Assembly: GCA_028291055.1 (NCBI GenBank)
Contig: JAQGIP010000079.1
Location: forward strand, 1-54,870
Source of the DNA: Caulobacter sp.
GTDB taxonomy: Bacteria; Pseudomonadota; Alphaproteobacteria; Caulobacterales; Caulobacteraceae
Length of the DNA stretch: 54,870 nt
Direction of reading: 5' to 3'
Under the pieces are notes generated by a model, which saw only the letters and a list, made by a program, of their open reading frames with translations, made no database searches and had not been told where the DNA came from. Position 1 is the stretch's first letter. Every line of letters starts with the position of its first letter. Below, in pieces: positions 33,954 through 41,900 of the stretch. A program made the translations under genes and the position numbers.

Positions 33954-35401
33954 GGCTTCACGTCCATCGCGTAGAGCTTGACCACCTTGTAGAGGAAGTC
34001 GCGGCCCTCATAGAGGGAGCGGACCCGGATGCGCTCGTTGAGCCCATGCACCCCGCCGCCGTCCGGATCGCCGAACATGCCCGACAGGCCATAGGTGGGT
34101 ATGCCCGCCGCGTTGAGGTGGACGCCGTCGGTGGCGCCCGTGCTCATGGTCGGCACCAGCGGCACGCCCGGCCACATCTCGCCGGCCACCCTGGTCACCG
34201 GGCCGAGCAGGCGCTCGTTCAGGGCCGGCGCGGGGGGCGCCTTGGAGCGCGGCTCAACCAGGGTGACGCTGACCGCCGGATCGTCGATCTGCCTGGCCAG
34301 GGCATCGCGGATGGCGTCGGGCGACACGCCCGGGAAGATGCGGCAGTTGATGTTGGCGGTGGCGCGTTGCGGCAGGGCGTTGGGGGCGTGGCCCGCCGAG
34401 GCCAGGGTGGCCACGCAGGTGGTGCGCAGCATCGAGTGCCAGCTGGGGTCCTTCGACAGGATGTCGTTGGCGGCTTGGTCATTGGGGTTGGCGACGATGG
34501 CCTTCATGGCCGCGCCGTTCTCGCCGCCGGTGATGTCGGCCATGCGGCTGAAGTAGAGCCGCGTGGCGTCGTTGAACTGGACCGGGAACTCCAGGCCCGA
34601 GATCTTGGTGATGGCGCCGGCCAGATGGTAGATGGCGTTGTCCTTCACCGGCCGCGAGGAGTGGCCGCCGGGGTTGGTCACGGTCAGGGTGTAGTCCTGG
34701 TAGGTCTTCTCGCCCGCCTGGATGCTGAGCATGATCCGGTTTCCCTTCTCATCGAGGCGGCCCCCGGCCCCCTCGTTGAGGGCGAACTCGGCATCGACCC
34801 AGTCGCGCTTCTGGGTGGCCAGGTATTCGGCGCCGTTGAAGGAGCCCTCCGTCTCCTCGCCGCAGGTCAGGGCCATTCTGATGGTGCGCCTGGGCTTGAA
34901 GCCCTCCTGGCGGTAGCGGATCAGGGTGTCGACCCAGACGGCGGCCATGGCTTTGTCGTCGCTGGCGCCCCGCGCATAGAAGTAGCCACCCTCCTCCACC
35001 AGGGTGAAGGGATCGCGGGTCCAGTCGGCGCGGTTGGCCTCGACCACGTCGATGTGGGCGAGCAGCAGGATGGCCTTGGCCTTCATGTCGGTTCCGTGCA
35101 GCACGGCCACCAGCCCGCCCTCCTTGGGATGCTCGGGCGTGGCGAAGAGGTGGAGGTCGGCGTCGGGATAACCGGCGGCCTTCAGGCGCGCGCCCATGCG
35201 TTCGGCGGCGAGGGTGCAGCTGCCGGCCGACAGGGTGGTGTTGGTCTCGACCAGCTCCTTGTAGAGGCCCCGGAAAGCGACCTGGTCGGGGCGGGGTCCG
35301 GCATCGACGGGGGGCGATACCTTGGGCGCGGCCAGGGCGAAGGTGGTGAGCGCCAGGGCGCTGAAGGCGCCGAGCGCGGCGGCCAGATGACGTGTGTTCA
35401 C
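33950..35401 (-). CDS. M20/M25/M40-family metallopeptidase, exported
   Basis: A 483-residue zinc peptidase with a signal peptide (MNTRHLAAALGAFSALALTTFALA). Metal and catalytic residues: LLLAHIDVVEA (H-x-D), ARGASDDKAMAAV (bridging Asp), CGEETEGSFN (catalytic Glu pair), NEGAGG and a late GGGVHGLNER His. A dimerisation domain sits between (NPGGHSSRPVKDNAIYHLA). It would cleave N-terminal residues or dipeptides in the periplasm. The start is GTG at 35401 with GGGGAG ahead; a much longer frame upstream is not used. First of a coupled three-gene run with the MFS and the membrane-anchored protein. The divergent WYL gene may regulate it. Confidence 0.92.
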   Translation of the reverse strand: MNTRHLAAALGAFSALALTTFALAAPKVSPPVDAGPRPDQVAFRGLYKELVETNTTLSAGSCTLAAERMGARLKAAGYPDADLHLFATPEHPKEGGLVAVLHGTDMKAKAILLLAHIDVVEANRADWTRDPFTLVEEGGYFYARGASDDKAMAAVWVDTLIRYRQEGFKPRRTIRMALTCGEETEGSFNGAEYLATQKRDWVDAEFALNEGAGGRLDEKGNRIMLSIQAGEKTYQDYTLTVTNPGGHSSRPVKDNAIYHLAGAITKISGLEFPVQFNDATRLYFSRMADITGGENGAAMKAIVANPNDQAANDILSKDPSWHSMLRTTCVATLASAGHAPNALPQRATANINCRIFPGVSPDAIRDALARQIDDPAVSVTLVEPRSKAPPAPALNERLLGPVTRVAGEMWPGVPLVPTMSTGATDGVHLNAAGIPTYGLSGMFGDPDGGGVHGLNERIRVRSLYEGRDFLYKVVKLYAMDVKP

Positions 35402-35542
35402 GAATCCACTCCCCAGGGTCTTGGGGGCATCAAAGGCGCAAATGGCGGGAGGGACAAGCGGAGGGTGATGGATATGGGGGTATAGTTTGGGCGCCTGGAA
35501 AAAGCTGACATTGGATGGCAGGTTTTTGGGGTAGGGTGAGGC

Positions 35543-36505
35543 ATGCGTGCGAGCCGGCTCCTGACGATTTTGATTTTGCTGCAGACGCGGGGGCGGATGA
35601 CGGCGGAGGCTTTGGCGCGGGAGTTCGAGGTTTCGGTCCGGACCATCTATCGGGATGTGGATGAGCTCAGCGCATCGGGGGTGCCGGTCTATGCGGAGCG
35701 CGGGCGGGCCGGCGGGTTCGCGCTGCTGGACGGGTATCGCACCAAGCTGACGGGGATGACGGCCAATGAGGCCGAGGCGCTGGCGTTCGCGGGACTGCCG
35801 GGGGCGGCCGCGCAGCTGGGCGTGGGCGGGGCGCTGACGGCGGCCAAGCTGAAGCTGCTGGCGGCGCTGCCGAAGGACCAGGTGGCGGGGGCGGGCAAGG
35901 TGGCGGCGCGGTTCCACTTCGACCCGGTGGGCTGGTACGGGCGACCCGAACAGACCGACCTGCTGCCGGCGATCGCGGGGGCGGTCTGGGCCGAAAAAAC
36001 CCTCCAGATCACCTACGAAAGCTGGCGCGGGGTGGTCGAAAGACGCGTGAATCCGCTCGGTTTGGTGCTGAAATCGGGGGTCTGGTACCTGGTGGCGGCG
36101 GTCGCGGGCGGGATGCGCACCTACCGGGTGTCCAACATCCAGGACCTGACGCCCACGGACGAAGCCTTCGCCTGGCCGGCGGGGTTCGACCTGGGGGCCT
36201 TCTGGGCGGCGTGGCTGGCGGAGGCCGAGGCGCGGATCGTGCGCGGGGTGGCGGTGCTGAAGGTCACGGCTACGGGGCTGGCGCGGCTGGCCAACCTAGG
36301 CGCCCAGAGCGTGGAGATGGCGCAGCGCACCCGCTCCGCGCCCGACGCGGCGGGCTGGATGCGGGTCGAGGTCCCGATCGAGGGGCTGGACCACGCCACC
36401 GGCGAGATGGTGCGGCTAGGGGCGGAGGCGGTGGTGCTGGAGCCCAAGGATCTGCGCGAGCGGGTGGCGCAGGTCAGCCGGGCGATGGCGGGGCTGTATC
36501 GTTAG
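35543..36505 (+). CDS. WYL-domain HTH transcriptional regulator
   Basis: A 320-residue regulator with an N-terminal winged HTH (RLLTILILLQTRGRMTAEALAREFEVSVRTIYRDVDELSASGVPVYAERG), a DeoR/HTH_11-type start. A WYL domain follows (LQITYESWRGVVERRVNPLGLVLKSGVWYLVAAVAGGMRTYRVSNI) and a C-terminal WCX extension. WYL domains sense nucleic-acid or nucleotide-like ligands in several families. It is divergent from the M20 peptidase operon across 141 bp. A palindromic repeat follows its stop. Confidence 0.9.
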   Translation: MRASRLLTILILLQTRGRMTAEALAREFEVSVRTIYRDVDELSASGVPVYAERGRAGGFALLDGYRTKLTGMTANEAEALAFAGLPGAAAQLGVGGALTAAKLKLLAALPKDQVAGAGKVAARFHFDPVGWYGRPEQTDLLPAIAGAVWAEKTLQITYESWRGVVERRVNPLGLVLKSGVWYLVAAVAGGMRTYRVSNIQDLTPTDEAFAWPAGFDLGAFWAAWLAEAEARIVRGVAVLKVTATGLARLANLGAQSVEMAQRTRSAPDAAGWMRVEVPIEGLDHATGEMVRLGAEAVVLEPKDLRERVAQVSRAMAGLYR

Positions 36506-36520
36506 CGGCGCTTGCGCTGC

Positions 36521-36568
36521 CCCCTCCACCACTACGTGGTCCCCCTCCCCCGCTTTGCGGTGGAGGAT
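36521..36568. repeat. Palindromic intergenic repeat, short copy (R3)
   Basis: CCCCTCC, then a hairpin ACCAC-TAC-GTGGT (36528-36540), then CCCCTCCCC-CGC-TTT-GCG-GTGGAGGAT. The order of parts equals the right half of the element at 19281-19340 but with a completely different, still paired, stem. It sits between the convergent WYL and GNAT genes and may terminate both. Confidence 0.7.
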
Positions 36569-36570
36569 GG

Positions 36571-37098
36571 TTAGGCGCGCGCCCGTTCCAGCATGATCAG
36601 TTCGTCGTCATGGTAGGTCGCCTTGCCGAACGCCGTGAAGCCGCAGCGCTCCGCCACGCCAAGCGAGGGCGTGTTCAGGGGGTCTATGATGCAGACGGTC
36701 TTGGGGTCGGGCAGGTGTTGGTCGCCCCAGGCCAACGCCGCGCGGACGGCCTCGGTGGCGTAGCCCTTGCCGTGGTGGGCGGCGGTGAGGCTCCAGCCGA
36801 GTTCGGGGTATTGGCCGAAGGGTTCGGGCAGGCCCCGGATCGTGCTGATGAAGCCGACGTCGCCGACGTAGGCGCCGGTCTCGCGTTCGCGCGCGGCCCA
36901 GAAGCCGTAGGGTTTCAGGGCCCAGGTTCCGGCGTAGCGCAGCAGCCGCGCATAGGTCTCCTCGCGCGTCGAGGGCTTGCCGCCGATGAAGCGGGTGATG
37001 GCGGCGTCGCCCCACAGGCCGGCGCAATCCTCGAAGTCGGCGAGGGTGTGGGCGCGCAGGATCAGGCGCGCGGTTTCCAGGACGGGCGGGGTCGTCAC
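36571..37098 (-). CDS. GNAT-family N-acetyltransferase (RimJ/RimL-like)
   Basis: A 175-residue acetyltransferase. LETARLILRAHTLADFEDCAGLWGD is the usual N-terminal RimJ/RimL-type start. The acetyl-CoA-binding motif lies in LGWSLTAAHHGKGYATEAVRAALAWG (Q/RxxGxG/A variant, HHGKGYA), and NTPSLGVAERCGFTAFGK is motif B. The substrate is unknown. It starts 5 bp after cysK on the same strand; co-transcription with cysteine synthase is likely, as is the case for serine acetyltransferase elsewhere, but this protein is not CysE. Confidence 0.88.
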   Translation of the reverse strand: MTTPPVLETARLILRAHTLADFEDCAGLWGDAAITRFIGGKPSTREETYARLLRYAGTWALKPYGFWAARERETGAYVGDVGFISTIRGLPEPFGQYPELGWSLTAAHHGKGYATEAVRAALAWGDQHLPDPKTVCIIDPLNTPSLGVAERCGFTAFGKATYHDDELIMLERARA

Positions 37099-37103
37099 GG
37101 GCG

Positions 37104-38150
37104 TCAGATGGCCTTGAACATCGGGCTGCTATCGAAGATGCCCTGCTCGGCCTCGGTCATCTCGGCGGGGACATCCGCGAACAGCGGCGTCGACAGGTAG
37201 CGCTCGCCGGTGTCGGGCAGCATGCACAGGATGTTGGAGCCTTCCGGCGCCTCCTCGGCGATCTTCAGGGCGCCGGCGAAGGTGGCGCCCGCCGTGATGC
37301 CGACGAAGATGCCCTCCTTGGCGGCCAGGTCGCGGCTGGCCTGCATGGCCATGGGCCCGGGGATGGGCAGGATGCGGCCGGCGAGGCCCGCGGCAACCGC
37401 GTCGCCGGTCAGCTTGGGGATGAAGTCGGGGGTCCAGCCCTGCATGGGGTGGGGCTTCCAGGCCGGGTGGCCGGCACTGGGTGAGCCATCGGGATTGCGC
37501 GCCTGTTCCTGACCCGAGCCCAGCAGCTGGGCGTCTTCGGGCTCGCAGACCACGACCTTGGTCTTGGGGCTCTCCTTGGCCAGTACGCGGGCGACGCCTT
37601 TCAGCGTGCCGCCGGTGCCGTAGCCGGTGACCCAGTAGTCGAGGCCGACGTCGGCGAAGTCGTCGATGATCTCGCGCGCCGTGGTGGCGGTGTGGATGTC
37701 GGGGTTGGCCTCGTTCTCGAACTGGTGAGTCGCGAACCAGCCGTGGGTCTGGGCCAGCTCGACGGCCTTGTTGTACATGCCGGTGCCGCGGTGGGCGGCG
37801 GGGGTCAGCACCACCTTGGCGCCCAGGAAGCGCATCAGCTTGCGGCGCTCCACCGAGAAGCTGTCGGCCATGACCACCACCAGGGGGTAGCCCTTGGCGG
37901 CGCAGACCATGGCGAGACCGATGCCGGTGTTGCCGCTGGTGGCCTCGATCACCGTCTGGCCGGGCCTCAGCGCGCCGGATTTCTCGGCGGCCTCGATGAC
38001 GCCGAGCGCCAGGCGGTCCTTGACCGAGCCCATGGGGTTGAAGGCCTCGATCTTGGCATAGAGGTTCACGTGGGCGGGGGCGAGGCGGTTGATGCGGACC
38101 ACGGGGGTGTTGCCGATGGTCTCGAGGATGGACTGATAACGGTGGCCCAT
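37104..38150 (-). CDS. cysK: Cysteine synthase A (O-acetylserine sulfhydrylase)
   Basis: A 348-residue PLP enzyme forming cysteine from O-acetylserine and sulfide. The PLP lysine is K44 in NPMGSVKDRLA. The substrate loop is TSGNTGIGLA (71-80), and the phosphate-binding loop is GYGTGGTLKGV near 175. A segment of about 30 residues (SGQEQARNPDGSPSAGHPAWKPHPMQGWTPDFIP) makes it longer than the 310-320 of many CysK proteins. The ATG at 38150 is unambiguous. It is followed by the GNAT gene. Confidence 0.95.
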   Translation of the reverse strand: MGHRYQSILETIGNTPVVRINRLAPAHVNLYAKIEAFNPMGSVKDRLALGVIEAAEKSGALRPGQTVIEATSGNTGIGLAMVCAAKGYPLVVVMADSFSVERRKLMRFLGAKVVLTPAAHRGTGMYNKAVELAQTHGWFATHQFENEANPDIHTATTAREIIDDFADVGLDYWVTGYGTGGTLKGVARVLAKESPKTKVVVCEPEDAQLLGSGQEQARNPDGSPSAGHPAWKPHPMQGWTPDFIPKLTGDAVAAGLAGRILPIPGPMAMQASRDLAAKEGIFVGITAGATFAGALKIAEEAPEGSNILCMLPDTGERYLSTPLFADVPAEMTEAEQGIFDSSPMFKAI

Positions 38151-38282
38151 GATGTGTCTCCCTGGTCGCCTGCAAGGCGAGGTCGGCGCTCAGACGCCCG
38201 GTTTTGGCGCGGCTGTAAAGTCAGATTTCCTGGGTCTTTCAAGACCGGCGTGAAGCCCCCCGAGGCCGGCGGGTCATCGTTG

Positions 38283-38373
38283 GTGTGGTTTCTGTGGTTC
38301 GTGGACAGCCTTGAGGGCGGCGGACCATGGCCGGCGCCGCATAACTATTGTCCACGGACCACAGGGACCACAC
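38283..38373. repeat. Long inverted repeat in intergenic region
   Basis: The arm at 38283-38307 (GTGTGGTTTCTGTGG...) and the arm at 38349-38373 (...CCACAGGGACCACAC) are 25-bp inverted copies with 3 mismatches, separated by 41 bp. The 260-bp gap between cysK and the MATE gene (38151-38410) holds nothing else that I can support. The hairpin would be transcribed from either side and could stabilise or terminate mRNA. It resembles REP-type palindromes, but only one copy is present in the window. Confidence 0.7.
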
Positions 38374-38410
38374 GGACGGGCCGCGCTGAGAGGGGGTCAT
38401 CTTTTGCGAT

Positions 38411-39817
38411 CTAGGGGGTTTGGGTCCGCTTCGCGGGGTTTGGGCCCCAGGGGGTGAGGGCCACGGCGCCGGCGGTGAAGAGGCCCATGGTGACCATGCC
38501 CAGAGCGACGAGGGCGAAGAGGGCCCGGGGTGGGGCGTGGGCGCGCACGAGCAGGAGGCCGCCGGTGGCGACGACGGCGAGGCGCAGGGTCCCGGCCAGG
38601 AGGGGGCCGGCGATGCGGCCCGCGCCCTGCGAGGAGAAGTAGAGGGCGAGGCTGAGGCCGAAGAAGGCGAAGAAGGGCCCCGCCGTGCGCAGGTAGGTTT
38701 CGGTGGCGGCGCGCACGGCGAGATCGGTGGTGAAGACGCCGGACCAGGCGCCGGGGAAGAGGCTCAAGATGAGGCCGACGGCGCCCAGGCCCACGGCTCC
38801 CATGGCGCCCGCCGTCCAGGCCACGCGCCGGGCGCGGGCGATATCGCCGGCGCCGATGGCCAGGCCGACCATGGGCAGGGAGGCCACGCCCACGGAAAAG
38901 GCGATGGGCACGAGCAGGAATTCCAGCCGCGAGCCGATGCCATAGCCGGCCAGGGTCTGGGTGCCGAACCGCGCGGCGATGGCGGTGACCACCAGGGTGG
39001 TGGCGACGGTCTGGATCGGCGACAGCATGGCGGGCACGCCGACTTTAAGGATATCGGCGAAATGCTCGCCGCTGAGGGGGCCGATCAGTTTCATCCGTAC
39101 ACGGGCATTGGGCAGGTGCAGGAGGACCAGCATCAAGGCGCAGGTGGTGACGCCGGCCGTCGCCTGGCCGATGCCGACGCCGACGATGCCCAGGCGCGGG
39201 AAGGGCCCCAGGCCGAAGCAGAGCACCCCGCCCACGGCCACCTGGAGCGCGGCGCCCGACAGCATGGCGAGGGAGGGCCCGACCATATTGCCCGATCCGC
39301 GCAGCACCGAGGCCAGCATGTTGGACAGCCACAGGAAGGCGGCGAAGGAAAACACGATGCCGGAATAGAGCACGGCCTGATGCAGCGTGCCGCCGCGCCC
39401 GCCCAGCGCGGTGAAGACGCTGTGGCCGAACAGGGTGAGCAGGACGGTGAAGCCCAGGCCCAGCGCCAGGCCGATGACCGCCGCATGGCGCGCCAGCACC
39501 TCGGCGCGCACCTGCAGCCCCGCGCCGAGCGCGCGGCTGATGGCCGACGACACCCCGCCGCCCATGGCCCCGGCGCTCATCATCCCCATCAGCATGATCA
39601 AGGGCAGCACCAGCGCCGCCGCCGCCAGCGGCTCGGCCCCCAGGTGGCCGATATAGGCCGTCTCGGCGATGGACACGGCGGTGGTCGCCATCATGCCGAT
39701 AAGGTTGGGCGCGGCGAGCTTGGCCAGCGTCGGCGCGACGGGGGCGATGAGGAGGGGGTGTTGGGGCGGGGGTCCGGGGGCGGGGTCCGCCGACAGGTCG
39801 GGTGTGGTGATGGTCAT
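38411..39817 (-). CDS. MATE-family efflux transporter
   Basis: A 468-residue multidrug/toxin-extrusion antiporter with about 12 helices in two homologous halves. LAAPNLIGMMATTAVSIAETAYIGHLGAEPLAAAAL is the characteristic first helix pair, and the second half begins near VGVPAMLSPIQTVATTLVVTAIAARFGTQTLAGYGIGSRLEFL. It exports cations or drugs in exchange for Na+ or H+. The ATG at 39817 is clear. The upstream side borders the low-G+C island. Confidence 0.92.
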   Translation of the reverse strand: MTITTPDLSADPAPGPPPQHPLLIAPVAPTLAKLAAPNLIGMMATTAVSIAETAYIGHLGAEPLAAAALVLPLIMLMGMMSAGAMGGGVSSAISRALGAGLQVRAEVLARHAAVIGLALGLGFTVLLTLFGHSVFTALGGRGGTLHQAVLYSGIVFSFAAFLWLSNMLASVLRGSGNMVGPSLAMLSGAALQVAVGGVLCFGLGPFPRLGIVGVGIGQATAGVTTCALMLVLLHLPNARVRMKLIGPLSGEHFADILKVGVPAMLSPIQTVATTLVVTAIAARFGTQTLAGYGIGSRLEFLLVPIAFSVGVASLPMVGLAIGAGDIARARRVAWTAGAMGAVGLGAVGLILSLFPGAWSGVFTTDLAVRAATETYLRTAGPFFAFFGLSLALYFSSQGAGRIAGPLLAGTLRLAVVATGGLLLVRAHAPPRALFALVALGMVTMGLFTAGAVALTPWGPNPAKRTQTP

Positions 39818-39923
39818 GGCCCCGCCCCTGGGTTTTGATTAGCTACTTTGGGGCGGTTGGGGGGTGGGGGCAATGGGGGTATATGAACGTCGGAATTGAC
39901 CTTTATGCCATCCAACGTGACTG

Positions 39924-40310
39924 TTATTCGACTGTACAGATCGCATCAAGCATTGGTGCCAGTCCAAGACGCAAAGCACGGTCATTATGGAGTCGCTTTC
40001 GGTAATTAGCGCATTCATCCACTAGTGGTATCGCCCGAATTTGAAGTTCAAGGGCAAACGCTAAAACCCCCGCGTCTACCCCCTTCGGACCAAGGCGGAA
40101 ACATTGCTGTAGCAGCGCTCGGACTGCCTCTTGACGTCTATCGATATTCAGGCTCCGAAGGTTGACGAGCCGCGTGCCCAACGCGCCGTAGAAACCATCT
40201 TTGGTCTCGGCCGCGAGTGCAGCTAGATCGAACGCGTCAGGCCGCCGTCCAGCAATCGCAAGCGGCTGCCGCTTGGGCAATTGGCGGCGCTCAAGAGGCA
40301 ACGAAAGCAT
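39924..40310 (-). CDS. Hypothetical frame, probable C-terminal fragment of a disrupted gene
   Basis: A 128-codon frame in low-G+C DNA. Good protein-like sequence begins about codon 24 (DAFDLAALAAETKDGFYGALG) and runs to the stop at 39924 (LGLAPMLDAICTVE). The first 20 or so codons (LSLPLERRQLPKRQ) look like chance read-through, and they overlap the oppositely oriented frame at 40217. If 40250-40811 is reinverted, this frame becomes the C-terminus of a longer protein. No known family recognised. Confidence 0.5.
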   Translation of the reverse strand: MLSLPLERRQLPKRQPLAIAGRRPDAFDLAALAAETKDGFYGALGTRLVNLRSLNIDRRQEAVRALLQQCFRLGPKGVDAGVLAFALELQIRAIPLVDECANYRKRLHNDRALRLGLAPMLDAICTVE

Positions 40311-40855
40311 TCCAAAGTATTTTCCAAGGGGCCAGTCTACGTACTCACCCGTTGCTCGTAGCGAATGCCAAACAGGACCAGCTTAACGCGGCCATGGCAG
40401 CCTCGGAGCGCTTCTATTTTCCACGCGATGACCGGGCGACGAAAATGTTTGCTCCGCAACTTGTCGCATCGCGAAACCAGACGCGCGCCTTCGAACTTTG
40501 GGGTGAAGGGAAGTATGAGGACGCCAATGGACGCTTCTGGGCCGTCCTGCGACGCCAAATCGCGCAAGGATCCGTCAGCGAAACTCGCGACACCAAGGCC
40601 AACTATGCCCGGTGCTTTATCGACGGACTCGCTAACCGGCTGGGCCAGCATCATCAGCCAGCGGATTTCCTCATGGCTGTAAAGCTTTTGCTCGAGAGCG
40701 GCGAGGTTAAGACGGCAGCCCAGGTGGAATGGACTGAAGCGCTAGCTGATGCTTACGTTAACCGACAATGTGCCGAAACGCTCATTGCTCATGCGGCGCA
40801 TGCGCCTGGGGACGCCGAAACGAATCTCGGAGCCCCACCCAAGCTGGATCGATAA
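40217..40855 (+). CDS. Hypothetical frame, probable inverted middle part of a disrupted gene
   Basis: A 212-codon frame starting at GTG. Convincing protein sequence spans about codons 12-198: AFELWGEGKYEDANGRFWAV resembles a TPR-like helical hairpin, and FLMAVKLLLESGEVKTAAQV is another helical segment. Both ends overlap minus-strand frames (94 and 74 bp), and the terminal residues (LGAPPKLDR) look non-native. The codon usage is far less G+C-biased than in neighbouring genes, indicating transfer. It may be a short independent gene, but the frame evidence favours an inverted internal segment. Confidence 0.5.
   Translation: MQLDRTRQAAVQQSQAAAAWAIGGAQEATKAFQSIFQGASLRTHPLLVANAKQDQLNAAMAASERFYFPRDDRATKMFAPQLVASRNQTRAFELWGEGKYEDANGRFWAVLRRQIAQGSVSETRDTKANYARCFIDGLANRLGQHHQPADFLMAVKLLLESGEVKTAAQVEWTEALADAYVNRQCAETLIAHAAHAPGDAETNLGAPPKLDR
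40250..40811. other. Candidate inverted DNA segment within an acquired gene
   Basis: Reversing this 562-bp interval joins three frames without a stop. The minus frame from 41123 reads ...GLRDSFRR into QQSQAAAAWAIGG, then ...IAHAAHAPG joins GRRPDAFDLAALAAE and continues to the stop at 39924. The result is 399 codons. Both junctions come into frame with the same cut pair. The existing frames overrun the cut points by only 30-60 nt on each side, as expected from chance read-through. Only a 5-bp inverted match (CGTCC at 40246-40250, GGACG at 40810-40814) marks the ends, so site-specific switching is not supported. Confidence 0.5.
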
Positions 40856-41123
40856 CGGCCAATAACTTTTCTGCTCGCGCGTAAAGTAAGGCAGAGGCAT
40901 TCCATCGATCTGCGTCAGCGCATAGATCGCCCAAGTGCTTCAGGAGCACCGTTGAAAGTGGGCTTTCGATAGCAGCGATGATGGCATCTGCGGCAAGGTG
41001 CACTTCGTGCTCATCAGCCTCCTTGCCCTCGCTGATGGCCACCATGGCCTCTACGAGTGGCCGCAGAACTTCACAGCGAGCAAGACTCTCTGGCGACGCC
41101 CATCGTGAATTGTCGCGCGGCAA
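40782..41123 (-). CDS. Hypothetical frame, part of a disrupted gene
   Basis: A 113-codon frame (TTG start; ATG at 41045 possible). The core LAADAIIAAIESPLSTVLLKHLGDLCADADRWNASALLYARAEKLLAVIDPAWVGL is strongly helical and TPR/HEAT-like. The last residues (RPQAHAPHEQ) are probably read-through past an inversion breakpoint at 40811. Its 5' part overlaps the frame at 41071-41631 in the +1 register, so the two may be one gene split by a single-base frameshift near 41090-41105. Confidence 0.45.
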   Translation of the reverse strand: MPRDNSRWASPESLARCEVLRPLVEAMVAISEGKEADEHEVHLAADAIIAAIESPLSTVLLKHLGDLCADADRWNASALLYARAEKLLAVIDPAWVGLRDSFRRPQAHAPHEQ

Positions 41124-41631
41124 GCGCTGGATGGCGTCCTAGCCAAGCTCGGAACCCGTCGAAGTCTTCATCGAGGGTGGTGGGCAGTGCGAGCAGCTGC
41201 CCCACTAATTCTAGCAGCTCAGGCACGGTGAACAGGTGCTGCATTGGATCGTCCGATGGACGAAGGCCTACGTGGATGCATCCACCTGCGGGAAGCCCCC
41301 CGATCAAGCGGGCCGCAGCGACGAAGGTATCGGCTGGAACAAAAGCCTCTGGAAAGGTGATTAGGTCGAATGGGTCCGAAGACATGCGATCTGCGTCGGG
41401 GAACAGGGGGTCGATTGCCTCTGGTGCTGGATTGATCAGCTCGGTGAGGACTGCATTGAAGATTTCACTGTGGCCACTGGGTGCATAACGGGTCGGCTCG
41501 ATGACCCGCACGACAAATGTGCGCGCGACCCGATCGATAGACCATCTGTGGTGGCTACCGGAAAATGGTGCGACGGGCGGCCTTGGAGGCGCGGACTCGG
41601 GCGCTGATCCCATGCGGTCTGTCGCCGTCAT
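41071..41631 (-). CDS. Hypothetical protein, possibly the N-terminal part of a disrupted gene
   Basis: A 186-codon frame in the low-G+C island. The start at 41631 is uncertain. The middle reads as real protein (TFVVRVIEPTRYAPSGHSEIF, then FDLITFPEAFVPADTFVAAARLIGG and CIHVGLRP), with alternating strands and helices. The DLITFPEAF string recalls nitrilase-fold strands, but no catalytic triad can be assigned and I do not recognise the family. The end (MGVARESCSL) looks frameshifted relative to the overlapping frame that continues PESLARCEVLRPLVEAM. It may be intact if the next frame is a separate gene. Confidence 0.5.
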   Translation of the reverse strand: MTATDRMGSAPESAPPRPPVAPFSGSHHRWSIDRVARTFVVRVIEPTRYAPSGHSEIFNAVLTELINPAPEAIDPLFPDADRMSSDPFDLITFPEAFVPADTFVAAARLIGGLPAGGCIHVGLRPSDDPMQHLFTVPELLELVGQLLALPTTLDEDFDGFRAWLGRHPALAARQFTMGVARESCSL

Positions 41632-41900
41632 CGGTGCAGTTGCTTCTCTCGGAGGTGTTGCTCGGCCGAAGACCCGACCTGACCGCGCTACGCGACGACG
41701 CGGATGAGTTTAGCGACTTACCTTTCGCTCGCCAAGGCTGCCGGTCGGCTCCCCGCCGGTGCTCGAACACGCCCGTTGGCGTTCTGGCTCCTCCTCTCAT
41801 CCATGCCTAGTCTCACCTTTAGCGATCACCTAGCCTTCGAAAGCAGGAAGCCGCATGACCACTTCCCCCCGGCGCCCGCCTTTCTAGCTGGGCGCCGGCG
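41632..41900. other. Low-coding tail of the low-G+C island
   Basis: No convincing gene is seen between the hypothetical frame and the cyclase stop. Several frames of 60-80 codons exist on both strands, but none has a ribosome-binding site or recognisable sequence. No tRNA could be folded here and no integrase or terminal repeat is visible. Confidence 0.5.

Noticed and set aside
40250..40811. A site-specific invertible switch like those of phase-variable genes
   Set aside because: No long inverted repeats flank the segment (only a 5-bp match) and no invertase is nearby, so an accidental inversion is more likely, unless reads show both orientations.
41700..41835. Possible tRNA or tmRNA remnant as an integration target beside the low-G+C island
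   Set aside because: A TTCGAGC-like string is present on the minus strand, but its flanks do not pair as a T-stem and no acceptor, anticodon arm or tag sequence could be found.
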